DNA from: Chloroflexota bacterium
Lineage (GTDB): Bacteria > Chloroflexota > Limnocylindria > Limnocylindrales > CSP1-4
Reading direction: 5' to 3'
Length of the DNA: 48,496 nt
Assembly: GCA_005883615.1 (NCBI GenBank)
Contig: VBEC01000014.1
Coordinates: 1-48,496, forward strand
The notes below the pieces were generated by a model. The model was not told where the DNA came from. It saw only the letters and a program-made list of their open reading frames with translations, and ran no database searches. This document shows, piece by piece, positions 24,561 through 32,894 of the stretch. The stretch's first letter is position 1. Each line of letters begins with the position of its first letter. The translations under genes were made by a program, and so were the position numbers.

Positions 24561-25460
24561 ATGCTCGACAAGGAAATTGCACAACCGGAGGCGGCGGCCG
24601 CCGAACCGGTCCCGGTCCCAGCTCCCGAACCAGTCCTTGAACCCAATGCGGTAACCGTAGGTCCACGTTCCAGGCCAACAAGCTTCAAGGCGATCGCCGC
24701 GGCTGCGATACTCTCGGCCACGGTCGCCTCGGGGATGACGGTTGGCGCCGTCGCCGTGTCCGGCCGACTCACGCCGAGCGCGCCGACCAGCCCGGCTGCA
24801 GCGGGAACGACTGCGAATCTGGTCGTCAGCTCCACGGCCTCGGACACAGCGAGCATCGTTGCGCAGGCGGAGAAGTCTGTCGTGACGATCACCTCGACGT
24901 CCGCTGGCGGGGGCTTCGGTGGGGGAACCTCGACCGGTGTCGGATCCGGTTTCGTGGTCAGCTCGAATGGGCTCATCCTGACCAACGCTCACGTGGTCAG
25001 CGGTGCGCAATCACTGACAGTGGACCTGCCTGACGGCCGGCAACTGCCGGCGACGGTCGTCACTGCCGACAGCGCGGCCGATCTGGCTCTCATTCGTGTT
25101 TCTGCGACGGGACTGACCGCCGCAACGCTCGGCGACTCGTCGGCGGTGCAGGTCGGTCAGGCGGTCTTCGCCATCGGCACTCCACTCGGGGAGTACGCCG
25201 ACACCGTCACGGGCGGCATCATCTCGGCTACCGGCCGCTCGATCACCGTAAGTGGTGAGGTCCGCGGTCAGTCGGAGGATCTCAGCGGACTGCTCCAGAC
25301 CGATGCAGCCATCAACCCCGGCAACAGCGGTGGACCGCTCATCGACGCGACCGGCAAAGTGATCGGCATCGTGACCGCCGGTTCGGGTAGCGCCCAGGGA
25401 CTCGGCTTTGCAATCCCGATCAACGTTGCCAAGACCCTGATCGCCCAGCAGGTCGCATAA
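24561..25460 (+). CDS. HtrA/DegP-like trypsin-type serine protease lacking a PDZ domain
   Basis: This 299-residue protein has a cytoplasmic Pro/Glu-rich N-terminus of about 40 residues, one membrane segment (FKAIAAAAILSATVASGMTV) and an extracytoplasmic S1C protease domain. The catalytic triad is visible: His in TNAHVVSGA, Asp in SAADLALIRV and Ser in NPGNSGGPLIDA. The frame ends right after the last strand (LGFAIPINVAKTLI), where DegP relatives continue into one or two PDZ domains. ATG at 24561 has AAGGAG 9 bases upstream and is preferred over the ATG at 24534. It probably cleaves misfolded envelope proteins. Confidence 0.9.
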   Translation: MLDKEIAQPEAAAAEPVPVPAPEPVLEPNAVTVGPRSRPTSFKAIAAAAILSATVASGMTVGAVAVSGRLTPSAPTSPAAAGTTANLVVSSTASDTASIVAQAEKSVVTITSTSAGGGFGGGTSTGVGSGFVVSSNGLILTNAHVVSGAQSLTVDLPDGRQLPATVVTADSAADLALIRVSATGLTAATLGDSSAVQVGQAVFAIGTPLGEYADTVTGGIISATGRSITVSGEVRGQSEDLSGLLQTDAAINPGNSGGPLIDATGKVIGIVTAGSGSAQGLGFAIPINVAKTLIAQQVA

Positions 25461-25502
25461 GCGCGGGGGCCTGGAAGCGAACCAAGAGTGTGCTCGTGAG
25501 CG

Positions 25503-26492
25503 TCACGACCACGCCAGCCGGCTTCGCTCATCCCAATACCGCTCGGCAGGGATCGCCGCGGTGGTCAGCTCGGCGAGCTGGTCCGCGGCGATCTGGAGCT
25601 CCAGCGCCGCCAGGTTCGAAACCAGCTGAGACTTTGTGACGGCACCCGAAAGGACAACGTCCGCCCAGGGTTGCGCTAGAGCCGCCGCAATCGCAATGGC
25701 ATCCGCCGTCGGGGCGGCTCCGTCGGGACGCGAGGCGATGCGTTCGAGCAGAGCGGCGTGCTCGCTGTCGCCGCGGGCAAGCCGACCGTTGGCGAGCGCT
25801 TCCTTCACGATCACGCCAAGCCCGGCCGAATGCGCCTCATCGAGCGCCGGCCCAGCGGACGGCTCGAGGACGTTCCAGGTCGCCTGGACGACCTGGAACG
25901 GGTTCACACCGTCCACCCGCACCGCCAGCGCCGCCCTGATCACCTCCACCTGGCGCGGGCCGCTGACCGTCACCCCGATCGCCAGCCCGAGCTCCCGCTG
26001 GTGCACCAGCTCGGAAAGCACTGCGACCTCGGTCAGGACACCACTCTCGAGCGTCGCTGAATGGATCTGGTAAAGCTGCAGCCACGGTCCGAGCAGTGCT
26101 CGGCTCTCGCCCAGCTGGCGGCTCAGCGTGGCGAGGGAGTGGTCCTTGACTTCGTTGACCTCGACTCCCACCTGCCAGTTGGCCACGTAGGTGTAGCCCC
26201 ACTTGGAGCCGACGGTGAGTGCTCCCGGAGGCACCCGACGCCGCTCGAGCCATGACGCCAGGAACTCCTCCGCCCGCCCGTAGGAACGCGCCGCGTCTAC
26301 ATATCGGACTCCGGCCGAGTAGGCCGTGTCCAGCAGGGCATCAGCGCGCCACCGCAGCGCGTCCACGCTGCGATCGTCGCCCAGGTCCTCGTGGCGCCCA
26401 ACGGTGATGTATCCAGGTCGTCCGATAGCTGCCAGCCCGAGCCCGATAGGCGTGACTTCGAGACCGGTCGACCCGAGGCGGAGGGTTTTCAC
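25503..26492 (-). CDS. aldo/keto reductase
   Basis: This 329-residue protein begins with the usual MKTLRLGSTGLEVTPIGLG. The catalytic region is DTAYSAGVRYVDAARSYGRA, with Asp and Tyr in place, and TVGSKWGYTYV carries the Lys. The conserved His-type position is in LQLYQIHSATLE. It resembles D-threo-aldose-1-dehydrogenase-like AKRs. GTG at 26492 is chosen; TTG at 26516 would overlap the sensor kinase stop by 8 bases. It is the last gene of the DM13-response regulator-kinase-AKR run, though its link to that signalling system is only positional. Confidence 0.85.
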   Translation of the reverse strand: MKTLRLGSTGLEVTPIGLGLAAIGRPGYITVGRHEDLGDDRSVDALRWRADALLDTAYSAGVRYVDAARSYGRAEEFLASWLERRRVPPGALTVGSKWGYTYVANWQVGVEVNEVKDHSLATLSRQLGESRALLGPWLQLYQIHSATLESGVLTEVAVLSELVHQRELGLAIGVTVSGPRQVEVIRAALAVRVDGVNPFQVVQATWNVLEPSAGPALDEAHSAGLGVIVKEALANGRLARGDSEHAALLERIASRPDGAAPTADAIAIAAALAQPWADVVLSGAVTKSQLVSNLAALELQIAADQLAELTTAAIPAERYWDERSRLAWS

Positions 26493-26508
26493 CGCCCCGC
26501 GGGTTCCC

Positions 26509-27591
26509 TCAGGCAATCCGGCTCGCTGACGGAAGGCTGAACCAGAACCGCGTCAGTCCCCGCTCAGACTCGACGCCGACCCGTCCACCCGCCGTCTCGA
26601 CGAGGTGTCGGACGATCGCCAGCCCGATCCCAGCGCCCCCGCGCGCGACATCGCGGGACTTCTCCACCCGGTAGAAGCGCTCGAACACGTGCGGCAGATC
26701 CTCAGGCGGGATGCCGGGACCGGTGTTTGCCACGCTGACCACGACGTCCTGGCCCCCTGCTCGGGCGCGAACGGTCACCTGGCCGCCGTGCGGGGTGTAG
26801 CGGATTGCATTCTGGAGCAGGTTCCCGAGGACCTGAGCAAGGCCGTCAGGATCTGCGCGTGCACCGAGCACGGGCGGCACGTCGACGGCCAGGTCGAGCC
26901 CCGCCGAAAGCAGCGCCGGCGACGCGAGATCCACGGCGGCTCGAATCGACCGGGCCAGGTCCAGATCGACGATCGACCGCGGCGGACCGGCGTCGCCTGA
27001 CGCAAGCGTGTCGAGCGACTCGGACAGGCGGACCAGGCGCTCGGCCTCCTCCCACAGGGATTCGAGTGTCGCCCGATCCGGCTCGATCACGCCATCGCGC
27101 AGCGCCTCGAGGTAGCCCTTGAGATTCGTGAGTGGAGTGCGCAGCTCGTGCGCGGCGTTGGCGATGAACTCGCGGCGCAGGCGCTCCTGGTCGTCCAACG
27201 CTGCCGCCATCTGGTTGAAGGAATCGGCCACGCTGGCAACCTCCTCCGGCCCTTCGCGAGGGATCCTGGCGGTGTAGTCGCCTTGCGCGATGCTGCGTGC
27301 GGCCGCACCCATCTGCCGCAGCGGGCGGGCCAGGCGGGAGCCCATGATGGCGGCCAGGATGAGGGCCACCACGACAGCGACCAGGGCCGCGACCGCCACC
27401 ACCGTCAGGACCGACTCTCGGAACATGGATGCGCTGGCGTCGGGAGTCGAGCCGTGTTCGGCCATCATCGCGTTGAAGCGATCGGCCCCGACGATCACTA
27501 CCCCAAGGGCGAGGATCGCGAGGGCAATCCCGGCAACGGCCAGGGCCGTGACCGCGATCCGGGCCCCGATTCCGAAGCGGCTCCGGGTCAC
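26509..27591 (-). CDS. sensor histidine kinase (HAMP-HisKA-HATPase)
   Basis: This 360-residue inner-membrane kinase has two membrane segments (about residues 11-34 and 62-85) around a very short outside loop of about 27 residues. A HAMP domain (RLARPLRQMGAAARSIAQGD), the phospho-acceptor in NAAHELRTPLTNL, an N box (NLLQNAIRYTP) and G boxes (NTGPGIPP, GGAGIGLAIV) follow. The small sensor loop suggests it responds to the membrane or to a partner protein such as the DM13 protein upstream. Its GTG start overlaps the stop of the response regulator gene (GTGA). Confidence 0.92.
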   Translation of the reverse strand: MTRSRFGIGARIAVTALAVAGIALAILALGVVIVGADRFNAMMAEHGSTPDASASMFRESVLTVVAVAALVAVVVALILAAIMGSRLARPLRQMGAAARSIAQGDYTARIPREGPEEVASVADSFNQMAAALDDQERLRREFIANAAHELRTPLTNLKGYLEALRDGVIEPDRATLESLWEEAERLVRLSESLDTLASGDAGPPRSIVDLDLARSIRAAVDLASPALLSAGLDLAVDVPPVLGARADPDGLAQVLGNLLQNAIRYTPHGGQVTVRARAGGQDVVVSVANTGPGIPPEDLPHVFERFYRVEKSRDVARGGAGIGLAIVRHLVETAGGRVGVESERGLTRFWFSLPSASRIA

Positions 27592-28325
27592 CTTCGCTCC
27601 CCGCCTGGGCCGGCCGACGCGGCCCGATATCCCACCCCGCGAACGGTCGCCACGTAGCGCGGCTTGTTCGGATCATCGCCCAGCTTGTCGCGAAGGCGGC
27701 GGACGTGGACGTCGATCGTCCGGTCGAGAATGTCCAGCCCGTCACTGCCGTAGACGAGATCCAGGAGCCTGTCCCGCGAGAGGACGCGACCCCCTGCCTC
27801 GAGGATGGCCGCGAGCAGCCGGAACTCGACGGACGTCAGCGGGATGTCCCGGTCGGCGACCCGTACCTCGTGGCGATCGCGATCCACCACCAGGTCGCCA
27901 TGCTGCAGCGGACCCTTGTCCTGCGTCTGGCCGGCTGGTCCCGATGCCCGGTCGAGGACTCGCTTGACCCGCAGCACCAGCTCGGCCGGCGAGAACGGCT
28001 TCGGGAGGTAGTCGTCGGCGCCTGCAGCAAGCCCGGAGATTCGCTCATCCGTGCTGCCCAGGGCCGACAGGATGATGATCGGTGTGCGGTCCGTGCGGCG
28101 CACCGCCCGAAGGACCGCCAGGCCGTCGACTTCGGGCAGCATCACATCGAGGATCACCAACGCGGGCGCCGCCAGGCTGATCGCGGCGAGCGCCGCCCGC
28201 CCGTCCTGCGCTTCGATGACCCGAAATCCTTCTCGCTCCAGGTACACCCGGACGAGTCGAAGGATTTTGGCATCGTCGTCGACGACGAGAATCGGGCCTC
28301 GATCTCCTCCTGGCATGGTCGCCAT
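27588..28325 (-). CDS. OmpR/PhoB family response regulator
   Basis: This 245-residue regulator has a receiver domain: ILVVDDDAKI acidic pocket, phospho-acceptor Asp in LVILDVMLPEVDG, the conserved Ser of ILSALG, and Lys in DDYLPKPFSP. A winged-helix DNA-binding domain follows, seen in IPLTSVEFRLLAAILEAGGR and TIDVHVRRLRDKLGDD. Start ATG at 28325 is preferred, with 28316 as the alternative. It lies 29 bases after the DM13 gene and overlaps the kinase gene, forming one two-component operon. Confidence 0.92.
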   Translation of the reverse strand: MATMPGGDRGPILVVDDDAKILRLVRVYLEREGFRVIEAQDGRAALAAISLAAPALVILDVMLPEVDGLAVLRAVRRTDRTPIIILSALGSTDERISGLAAGADDYLPKPFSPAELVLRVKRVLDRASGPAGQTQDKGPLQHGDLVVDRDRHEVRVADRDIPLTSVEFRLLAAILEAGGRVLSRDRLLDLVYGSDGLDILDRTIDVHVRRLRDKLGDDPNKPRYVATVRGVGYRAASAGPGGERR

Positions 28326-28354
28326 CGTATCCCCGCCTGCATGCCGACGAGCCG

Positions 28355-29041
28355 CTAGGCACGTAGCTCGGCGGCACCGAACTGGACGGAGAATGCCTTG
28401 CACCAGATGACGACGCTCATGGCGCGATCGACCCTCACTCCGGGCGGCACCTGGTAGTTGAACGAGCCGTCGGTCGCCTTGAGCCTCCCCAGCTCGGCCG
28501 CGGCCCTGGCGTAGCCGCGAGGATCCGGCGAGAGATAGACGTACAAGTCCGGCCCGTTGCGGACAGAGAAGTTCTCGAGGCGTACCGTGAACCGACCTGG
28601 CTCGGTTTCGATCAGTCGTGCCTGCCCGCGCGCAAAATGGAAATCGTCCGCGCCGACGAAGCGCCCGGCAAGCGCCTGAAGAGCGACGGTGGCTGTTGCC
28701 GCGGGAGTCGAAGGCGCCGTAGGGGCCGGCGTCGAAGTCGCCGAGGCGGCCGCGAGTGACGACTTCGCTTTCGAGACGGTTGGCAGCGCGGCCGCTTCAA
28801 CGTTTGGAGGCGGCTCCACCAGGGCAGTCCGAACGAACAACGGTGAGCCGAAATACCAGGCGCCGGGCAACCCGACGGCGAGGATGGTCGCAGCGACAAC
28901 CGCCGTCGATCGCGGATGGCGTCGAGCGGTGTGGTGCCAACCGCGGCACCAGCCCAGGAATGCCAGGGCCCCGAACAGAACGACCGAGACCGCCCCGATC
29001 AGCAGGCGATTCGGGTAGATCAGGGCGAGCAAACTGTCCAC
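28355..29041 (-). CDS. DM13 domain membrane protein
   Basis: This 228-residue protein has two N-terminal membrane segments (LLIGAVSVVLFGALAFLGW and AVVAATILAVGLPGAWYFG), a Ser/Thr/Pro/Ala linker, then a DM13 domain from about residue 125. The DM13 marks are GRFVGADDFHFARGQARLIE, FSVRNGPDLYVYLSPDP and the cysteine-bearing VVIWCKAFSVQFGAAEL. The conserved cysteine is thought to take part in redox or electron transfer. It is the first gene of the operon with the response regulator and kinase, so the DM13 domain may supply their redox input; this is inference. Confidence 0.87.
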   Translation of the reverse strand: MDSLLALIYPNRLLIGAVSVVLFGALAFLGWCRGWHHTARRHPRSTAVVAATILAVGLPGAWYFGSPLFVRTALVEPPPNVEAAALPTVSKAKSSLAAASATSTPAPTAPSTPAATATVALQALAGRFVGADDFHFARGQARLIETEPGRFTVRLENFSVRNGPDLYVYLSPDPRGYARAAAELGRLKATDGSFNYQVPPGVRVDRAMSVVIWCKAFSVQFGAAELRA

Positions 29042-29202
29042 CCACCGAGGTTATCGTCGCGTTCGTGACCTCTCGATGACGCCCCACCGGGACCGTGATG
29101 ACCGTACCCAACAGGCGACACACGCAAGAAAGAGGGACGAAGCCGCTGGGCTCCGCCCCTCGCTGCACCTGCCGAAACAGGGTCCGGACTCGTCCGGCCG
29201 TG

Positions 29203-29448
29203 CTACATGTTCGGGCAGTTGGCGTTGCTGGTCCCACCCGAACCGCCTGGGCTCCCCGAGCCGCTCGAAGCGCTCGGGGCTGCGGAGGCCGACGGATCGG
29301 GACTCGCCGCGCTGACGACGGCGACGCCGCCGATTGCCATCAAACCGATGGCGAGCATGATCGTCGCCGCGAGCTTCTGCGGGCCCGAGAGGACGCCGTC
29401 CGGGGGCCCCTCTGCGGGTTCTGGAACGCCTGGGTCATGGGTTTCCAT
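29203..29448 (-). CDS. 81-residue single-pass membrane protein
   Basis: The protein has an acidic N-terminus (METHDPGVPEPAEGPPDG), one membrane segment (LAATIMLAIGLMAIGGVAVV, about residues 26-45), and a Ser/Gly/Pro-rich outside tail ending SNANCPNM with a single cysteine. AGGAAG lies 3 bases before the ATG. I know no function for this kind of small protein. The lone C-terminal cysteine could allow a disulfide or metal contact. It is separated by 119 bases from the lipoprotein gene upstream on the same strand. Confidence 0.7.
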   Translation of the reverse strand: METHDPGVPEPAEGPPDGVLSGPQKLAATIMLAIGLMAIGGVAVVSAASPDPSASAAPSASSGSGSPGGSGGTSNANCPNM

Positions 29449-29567
29449 GTGCTTCCTTTCAATTCGGGTTGCCGATGTGGAGGCTCAACGCGTTCAGCAC
29501 ATAAGCGAGGCTCCAATTGCGGTGGACCGCATGCCGCCAGTGTTTGGCGGGCACCCTGTCGATTCGG

Positions 29568-30638
29568 TTACGCCTCGGAGCTCACGGCGGGCGCGACGCG
29601 GTAGACGATCCCGCTCGTCCAATCGCCCACGAACAGCGCCCCGTCCGGGCCGACCGCGACCGGCACCGGATTCTTCAGGCCGGTCAGGAACGGCTGGACC
29701 GTGCCGACGTAGCTCGAGCCGACCTTCTCGAGCGACACTCGCAGGACCTTGCCGAGAGCCCACTCGGCGACGACCCCCGCGGTCCCGATCGTCGAGCCCA
29801 ATTCGCCCGTGACGATTGCCACTCCGCTCACCGCCGCGTGCCTGTCGAGGTCAGCAGTTGGGGACGGAACGCCGCTACACACGGAGCCGCCCTGCCCGTA
29901 ACAGTCGGGAAAGCCCCACTTGTCGCCTGCCTGGACCATGGCAAGCCAATCGCCCGGCGTCTGTTCCCCAAGATCATCGCGCTGGTTCATCGTGACGAAA
30001 AGGTCGCTTGTGCCGGGATAGAAGGCGAGGCCGACAGGAGCCCGAATGCCGCTCGCCTCCACGCGCAGGTCCGTGCCGTCGGGCAGGAACGACACCACCG
30101 CCGCGGAGTATTCCGACGTCCCAGCTGCGTGGTCCGAAGGCGCGGAAATGCCCAACCAGAACCGCCCGTCGGGCGCGAGGGCGATGCCATTGACCTCGCC
30201 GAGACCGGCCGGCAGGCTAACGACCGTTCGAGCCCTGGAAAAGGAGGTTCCATCGAAGCCCGAATACGCCGCGACACCTCCCTTTGAGCTGACATAGAGC
30301 TCGCTCCGGTACCACGCGAGGCCAAGCGGTGTATGCAGATTGGCGATGACCCTTTTCGGGCTGGCGCCCAGTTCGGTGGTCACGTACACGCCGTCCCGGC
30401 CGGCATCCGTGTAGTCGGCCGACGCCATCCACAGGGCCCCTTGCGCGTCCCACGCGAAGGCAGACACTTTCGGAAGACCCTGCGCATAAACCGTCGCCGC
30501 GAGGCCAGGCGGCCCCTGGAGCCCGGCGCCGATGTCGGCCAGAACCGGACCGGCCGCTGCCGACGGGGCGGCAGCACCGCGACAGCCAACGAGCACGATC
30601 ATTGAGACCGCGAGCGCGGCCAAGCGACGTCCATCCAT
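29568..30638 (-). CDS. lipoprotein with sugar-dehydrogenase-like beta-propeller
   Basis: This 356-residue protein starts MDGRRLAALAVSMIVLVGC, a signal with lipobox LVGC, so it is a cell-surface lipoprotein. The body is a repeat protein like the glucose/sorbosone dehydrogenase (PQQ-dependent, GSDH) propeller: VSAFAWDAQGALWMAS, VNGIALAPDGRFWLGI, PVGLAFYPGTSDLFVTMNQR and PVPVAVGPDGALFVGDW. DKWGFPDCYGQG is typical of that family. PQQ binding is not proven. ATG at 30638 is chosen because it places the signal peptide correctly; a longer form from 30707 would bury it. Confidence 0.85.
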   Translation of the reverse strand: MDGRRLAALAVSMIVLVGCRGAAAPSAAAGPVLADIGAGLQGPPGLAATVYAQGLPKVSAFAWDAQGALWMASADYTDAGRDGVYVTTELGASPKRVIANLHTPLGLAWYRSELYVSSKGGVAAYSGFDGTSFSRARTVVSLPAGLGEVNGIALAPDGRFWLGISAPSDHAAGTSEYSAAVVSFLPDGTDLRVEASGIRAPVGLAFYPGTSDLFVTMNQRDDLGEQTPGDWLAMVQAGDKWGFPDCYGQGGSVCSGVPSPTADLDRHAAVSGVAIVTGELGSTIGTAGVVAEWALGKVLRVSLEKVGSSYVGTVQPFLTGLKNPVPVAVGPDGALFVGDWTSGIVYRVAPAVSSEA

Positions 30639-30792
30639 GTCGACGGCATGGTCGTCACTCAAATCTGTCGAAACCGTGACGCCCGTGGGCAAGTCGGCGC
30701 GGCCCACCCGATTCGCGAGAAGGCTTGCCTAATCGTCGCTGCGGTCGTTACGGTGGCCGACGTGTAATTCAGTTGGCCGGAGGAGGAACCCC

Positions 30793-31206
30793 ATGCCCGA
30801 CGCCAAGGGGAGCGGCACCCGCGAGGATCCCTGGCAGCTCAAGACGCCGCCCGGCACATCCGACTACCAGATGTGGCGAGATGAGGCCAGCGATCCACCC
30901 GCGATCGTCTGCCAGGTGGGTGCGACCCAGCTCAAATATCAGCTTCGAGCGATCGAAGACCTGCACACATGGCTCAGGGAGCAGGGCGACTGGGTGCCAC
31001 TCGGGGCTGCCGACGAGCAGAAGGCCGCGACCGACGGAACCGTCGAGGCGTGGGGCCGCTCGCCGGGCAATCCCGTCGGCGGCTGGTACGGCCTACGGAA
31101 GGGCTACCGAGGCCGATTCGGCATGTACATGCCGCCGCTGCTCGAAGCGCTTGGACTCGCCGAGGTCACCCACGACGCGAAGAACAACCGAATACGGGCG
31201 AAATGA
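30793..31206 (+). CDS. DUF6855-like conserved protein
   Basis: This 137-residue protein is the conserved hypothetical with the pattern GSGTREDPWQLKTPPGTSDY, VCQVGATQLKYQLRAIEDLH, EAWGRSPGNPVGGWYGLRKG and YRGRFGMYMPPLLEALGLAE. It is soluble and has no signal peptide. Role unknown. GGAGGAGG lies 7 bases before the ATG. It is a single-gene unit between two minus-strand runs. Confidence 0.82.
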   Translation: MPDAKGSGTREDPWQLKTPPGTSDYQMWRDEASDPPAIVCQVGATQLKYQLRAIEDLHTWLREQGDWVPLGAADEQKAATDGTVEAWGRSPGNPVGGWYGLRKGYRGRFGMYMPPLLEALGLAEVTHDAKNNRIRAK

Positions 31207-31223
31207 CGTCACCCGCGGGCCCC

Positions 31224-31508
31224 TTAGCTCGCGTCCGCGCCTCCACCGGTGCCGCTCGAAACCGTTTCGGCAGGCGGCTTGTCCCAACCCTGTGAACTGA
31301 CGTCACCCTTGGGAACCGACAGCTCGACGCGATGTTCCTCGACGTCGGCGATCGCCGTAGCCGGAACGTAGAAGTCCTTCGAGAAGAGCCCGCCGGTCTT
31401 GATGTGAATGTAGTTCGGGCCCATGGACACCACGTCTCCGACCTTCGCGCCGGTCGCATCGAAGACTTCCCAGCCGGGCTGAATCCCGTGAATGTCGATC
31501 ATGGTCAT
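31224..31508 (-). CDS. DUF2171 protein (PRC-barrel-like)
   Basis: This 94-residue protein matches DUF2171: IQPGWEVFDATGAKVGDVVS, then NYIHIKTGGLFSKDFYVPAT and a final strand IADVEEHRVELSVPKGDVSS. The fold is a small PRC-barrel-like beta barrel often found in stress-associated proteins. ATG at 31508 has GGGAGG 5 bases upstream and is preferred over an upstream in-frame start. It converges on the DUF6855 gene, whose stop is 17 bases away. Function unknown. Confidence 0.82.
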   Translation of the reverse strand: MTMIDIHGIQPGWEVFDATGAKVGDVVSMGPNYIHIKTGGLFSKDFYVPATAIADVEEHRVELSVPKGDVSSQGWDKPPAETVSSGTGGGADAS

Positions 31509-31593
31509 GGAGACCTCCCTTCGCACCCTGACTGTGTTGCACGAAGGTCGAAGCGACAGCGACAGCGCGCGTCAAGCGAGTCTCACATCTTCG

Positions 31594-32865
31594 TTACATC
31601 GCCGTTGCTGCAGAGGCCGACGGTGTTGCAGCGTCGTTCTGGGCCGGCGAGGGCGTGCGCGACCCGGCGACCAGCAGCCCGTCCTGGTACACGGCCCGGA
31701 CCCGACCGCTGAGGCCCTCGAAATCCAGTGGGTCACCGGACACGAGCACGAGGTCCGCGCGCTTGCCCGTCTCGATCGTCCCGAGCTCGGATGCCAGGCC
31801 GAGCAGCTCCGCAGCTGTTCGGGTCGTCGCCACGAGTGCCTGGACCGGTGTCATGCCTCCAGCCACCATGAGTGCCAGCTCGCGCAGGTTCTCGCCGTGC
31901 GGTGTCACTCCACTGTCGGTGCCCATTGCGATTCGGACTCCCGCCTCGACCGCGCGCCGGAACGCATCGCGATGGATGTCGACGACTTCGCGTGCCTTGC
32001 GTACCGCGGCCTCCGGGATGGAGGCGCCGCCTGCGGCGGCATCGATGACGCCCTGCGGGGCGACCAGCGTTGGAACGAGGAAAGTCCCATGCTCGAGCAT
32101 CATCGAGATGGCCTCCTCGTCCAGGAAGATGCCGTGTTCGATCGAGCGAACCCCCGCTCGGATCGCGGCCTTGATGCCGGGCGCGCCCTGAGCGTGAGCC
32201 ATGACCGTGACCCCGGCCGCCTCGGCCTCGGCCGACACGACAGCCAGCTCGTCGTCCCGGAAATGGCCGTGGCGCGGATCGTCGCGCGGTGACAGGACAC
32301 CGCCGGAGGTCGCGATCTTGATCACGTCCGCACCGGCTCGCAGCAGCTCGCGAACCATGCGTCTCACCTCCTCAGGGCCGTCCACGACCCCGCTCGGCCG
32401 CCCGGGGTGGGGAAGGAAGAGGGGCACCTCGATGCCCGAAGCCAGCCAGTCGTCGCCGTGGCCGCCGGTCTGGCTCAGCATGATGATCGAGATCTGCATC
32501 CGCGGACCCGCGATGAGCCCGTTGGCAACCGCCTGCTTGATGCCCAGATCGGCGCCGCCCGCGTCGCGCACGGTGGTAACGCCGGCGTGCAGGGTCGCCG
32601 CCAGGTTGCGGGCCGCTTCATAGAACTGGTACGAGAACGGCGTCTGCGCGATGCGCCACATGTTCACGTCGCTGACCACGACGTGCGTATGGCAATCGAA
32701 CAGCCCGGGGAGGATGGTCAACCCCCCAGCGTCGACAGCCTCGTCTCCGTCGAGCCCGCTCCCAACGTGGCGGATCCGCCCGTCCTCGATTGCAACGTCG
32801 GCAGCCGCAGGAGCAGTCCCGGTGCCATCGAAAACGCGTCCACCGTGGATCAGCAAGCGGGTCAT
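31594..32865 (-). CDS. amidohydrolase family protein (prolidase/imidazolonepropionase-like)
   Basis: This 423-residue metal-dependent hydrolase has the family metal motif LFDCHTHVV (HxH). Later ligands are the Lys in ADVIKIATSGG, His in VMAHAQGAPG, His in SIEHGIFLDE and Asp in MGTDSGVTPHG. The C-terminal GTIETGKRADLVLVSGDPLD completes the composite barrel. COG1228 members hydrolyse dipeptides (Xaa-Arg/Lys prolidases) or cyclic amides. ATG at 32865 follows GAAGGGAA. It lies 29 bases after the thioesterase gene on the same strand. Confidence 0.9.
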   Translation of the reverse strand: MTRLLIHGGRVFDGTGTAPAAADVAIEDGRIRHVGSGLDGDEAVDAGGLTILPGLFDCHTHVVVSDVNMWRIAQTPFSYQFYEAARNLAATLHAGVTTVRDAGGADLGIKQAVANGLIAGPRMQISIIMLSQTGGHGDDWLASGIEVPLFLPHPGRPSGVVDGPEEVRRMVRELLRAGADVIKIATSGGVLSPRDDPRHGHFRDDELAVVSAEAEAAGVTVMAHAQGAPGIKAAIRAGVRSIEHGIFLDEEAISMMLEHGTFLVPTLVAPQGVIDAAAGGASIPEAAVRKAREVVDIHRDAFRRAVEAGVRIAMGTDSGVTPHGENLRELALMVAGGMTPVQALVATTRTAAELLGLASELGTIETGKRADLVLVSGDPLDFEGLSGRVRAVYQDGLLVAGSRTPSPAQNDAATPSASAATAM

Positions 32866-32894
32866 CGATGGTTCCCTTCGTTGGCGCTTCGGGG

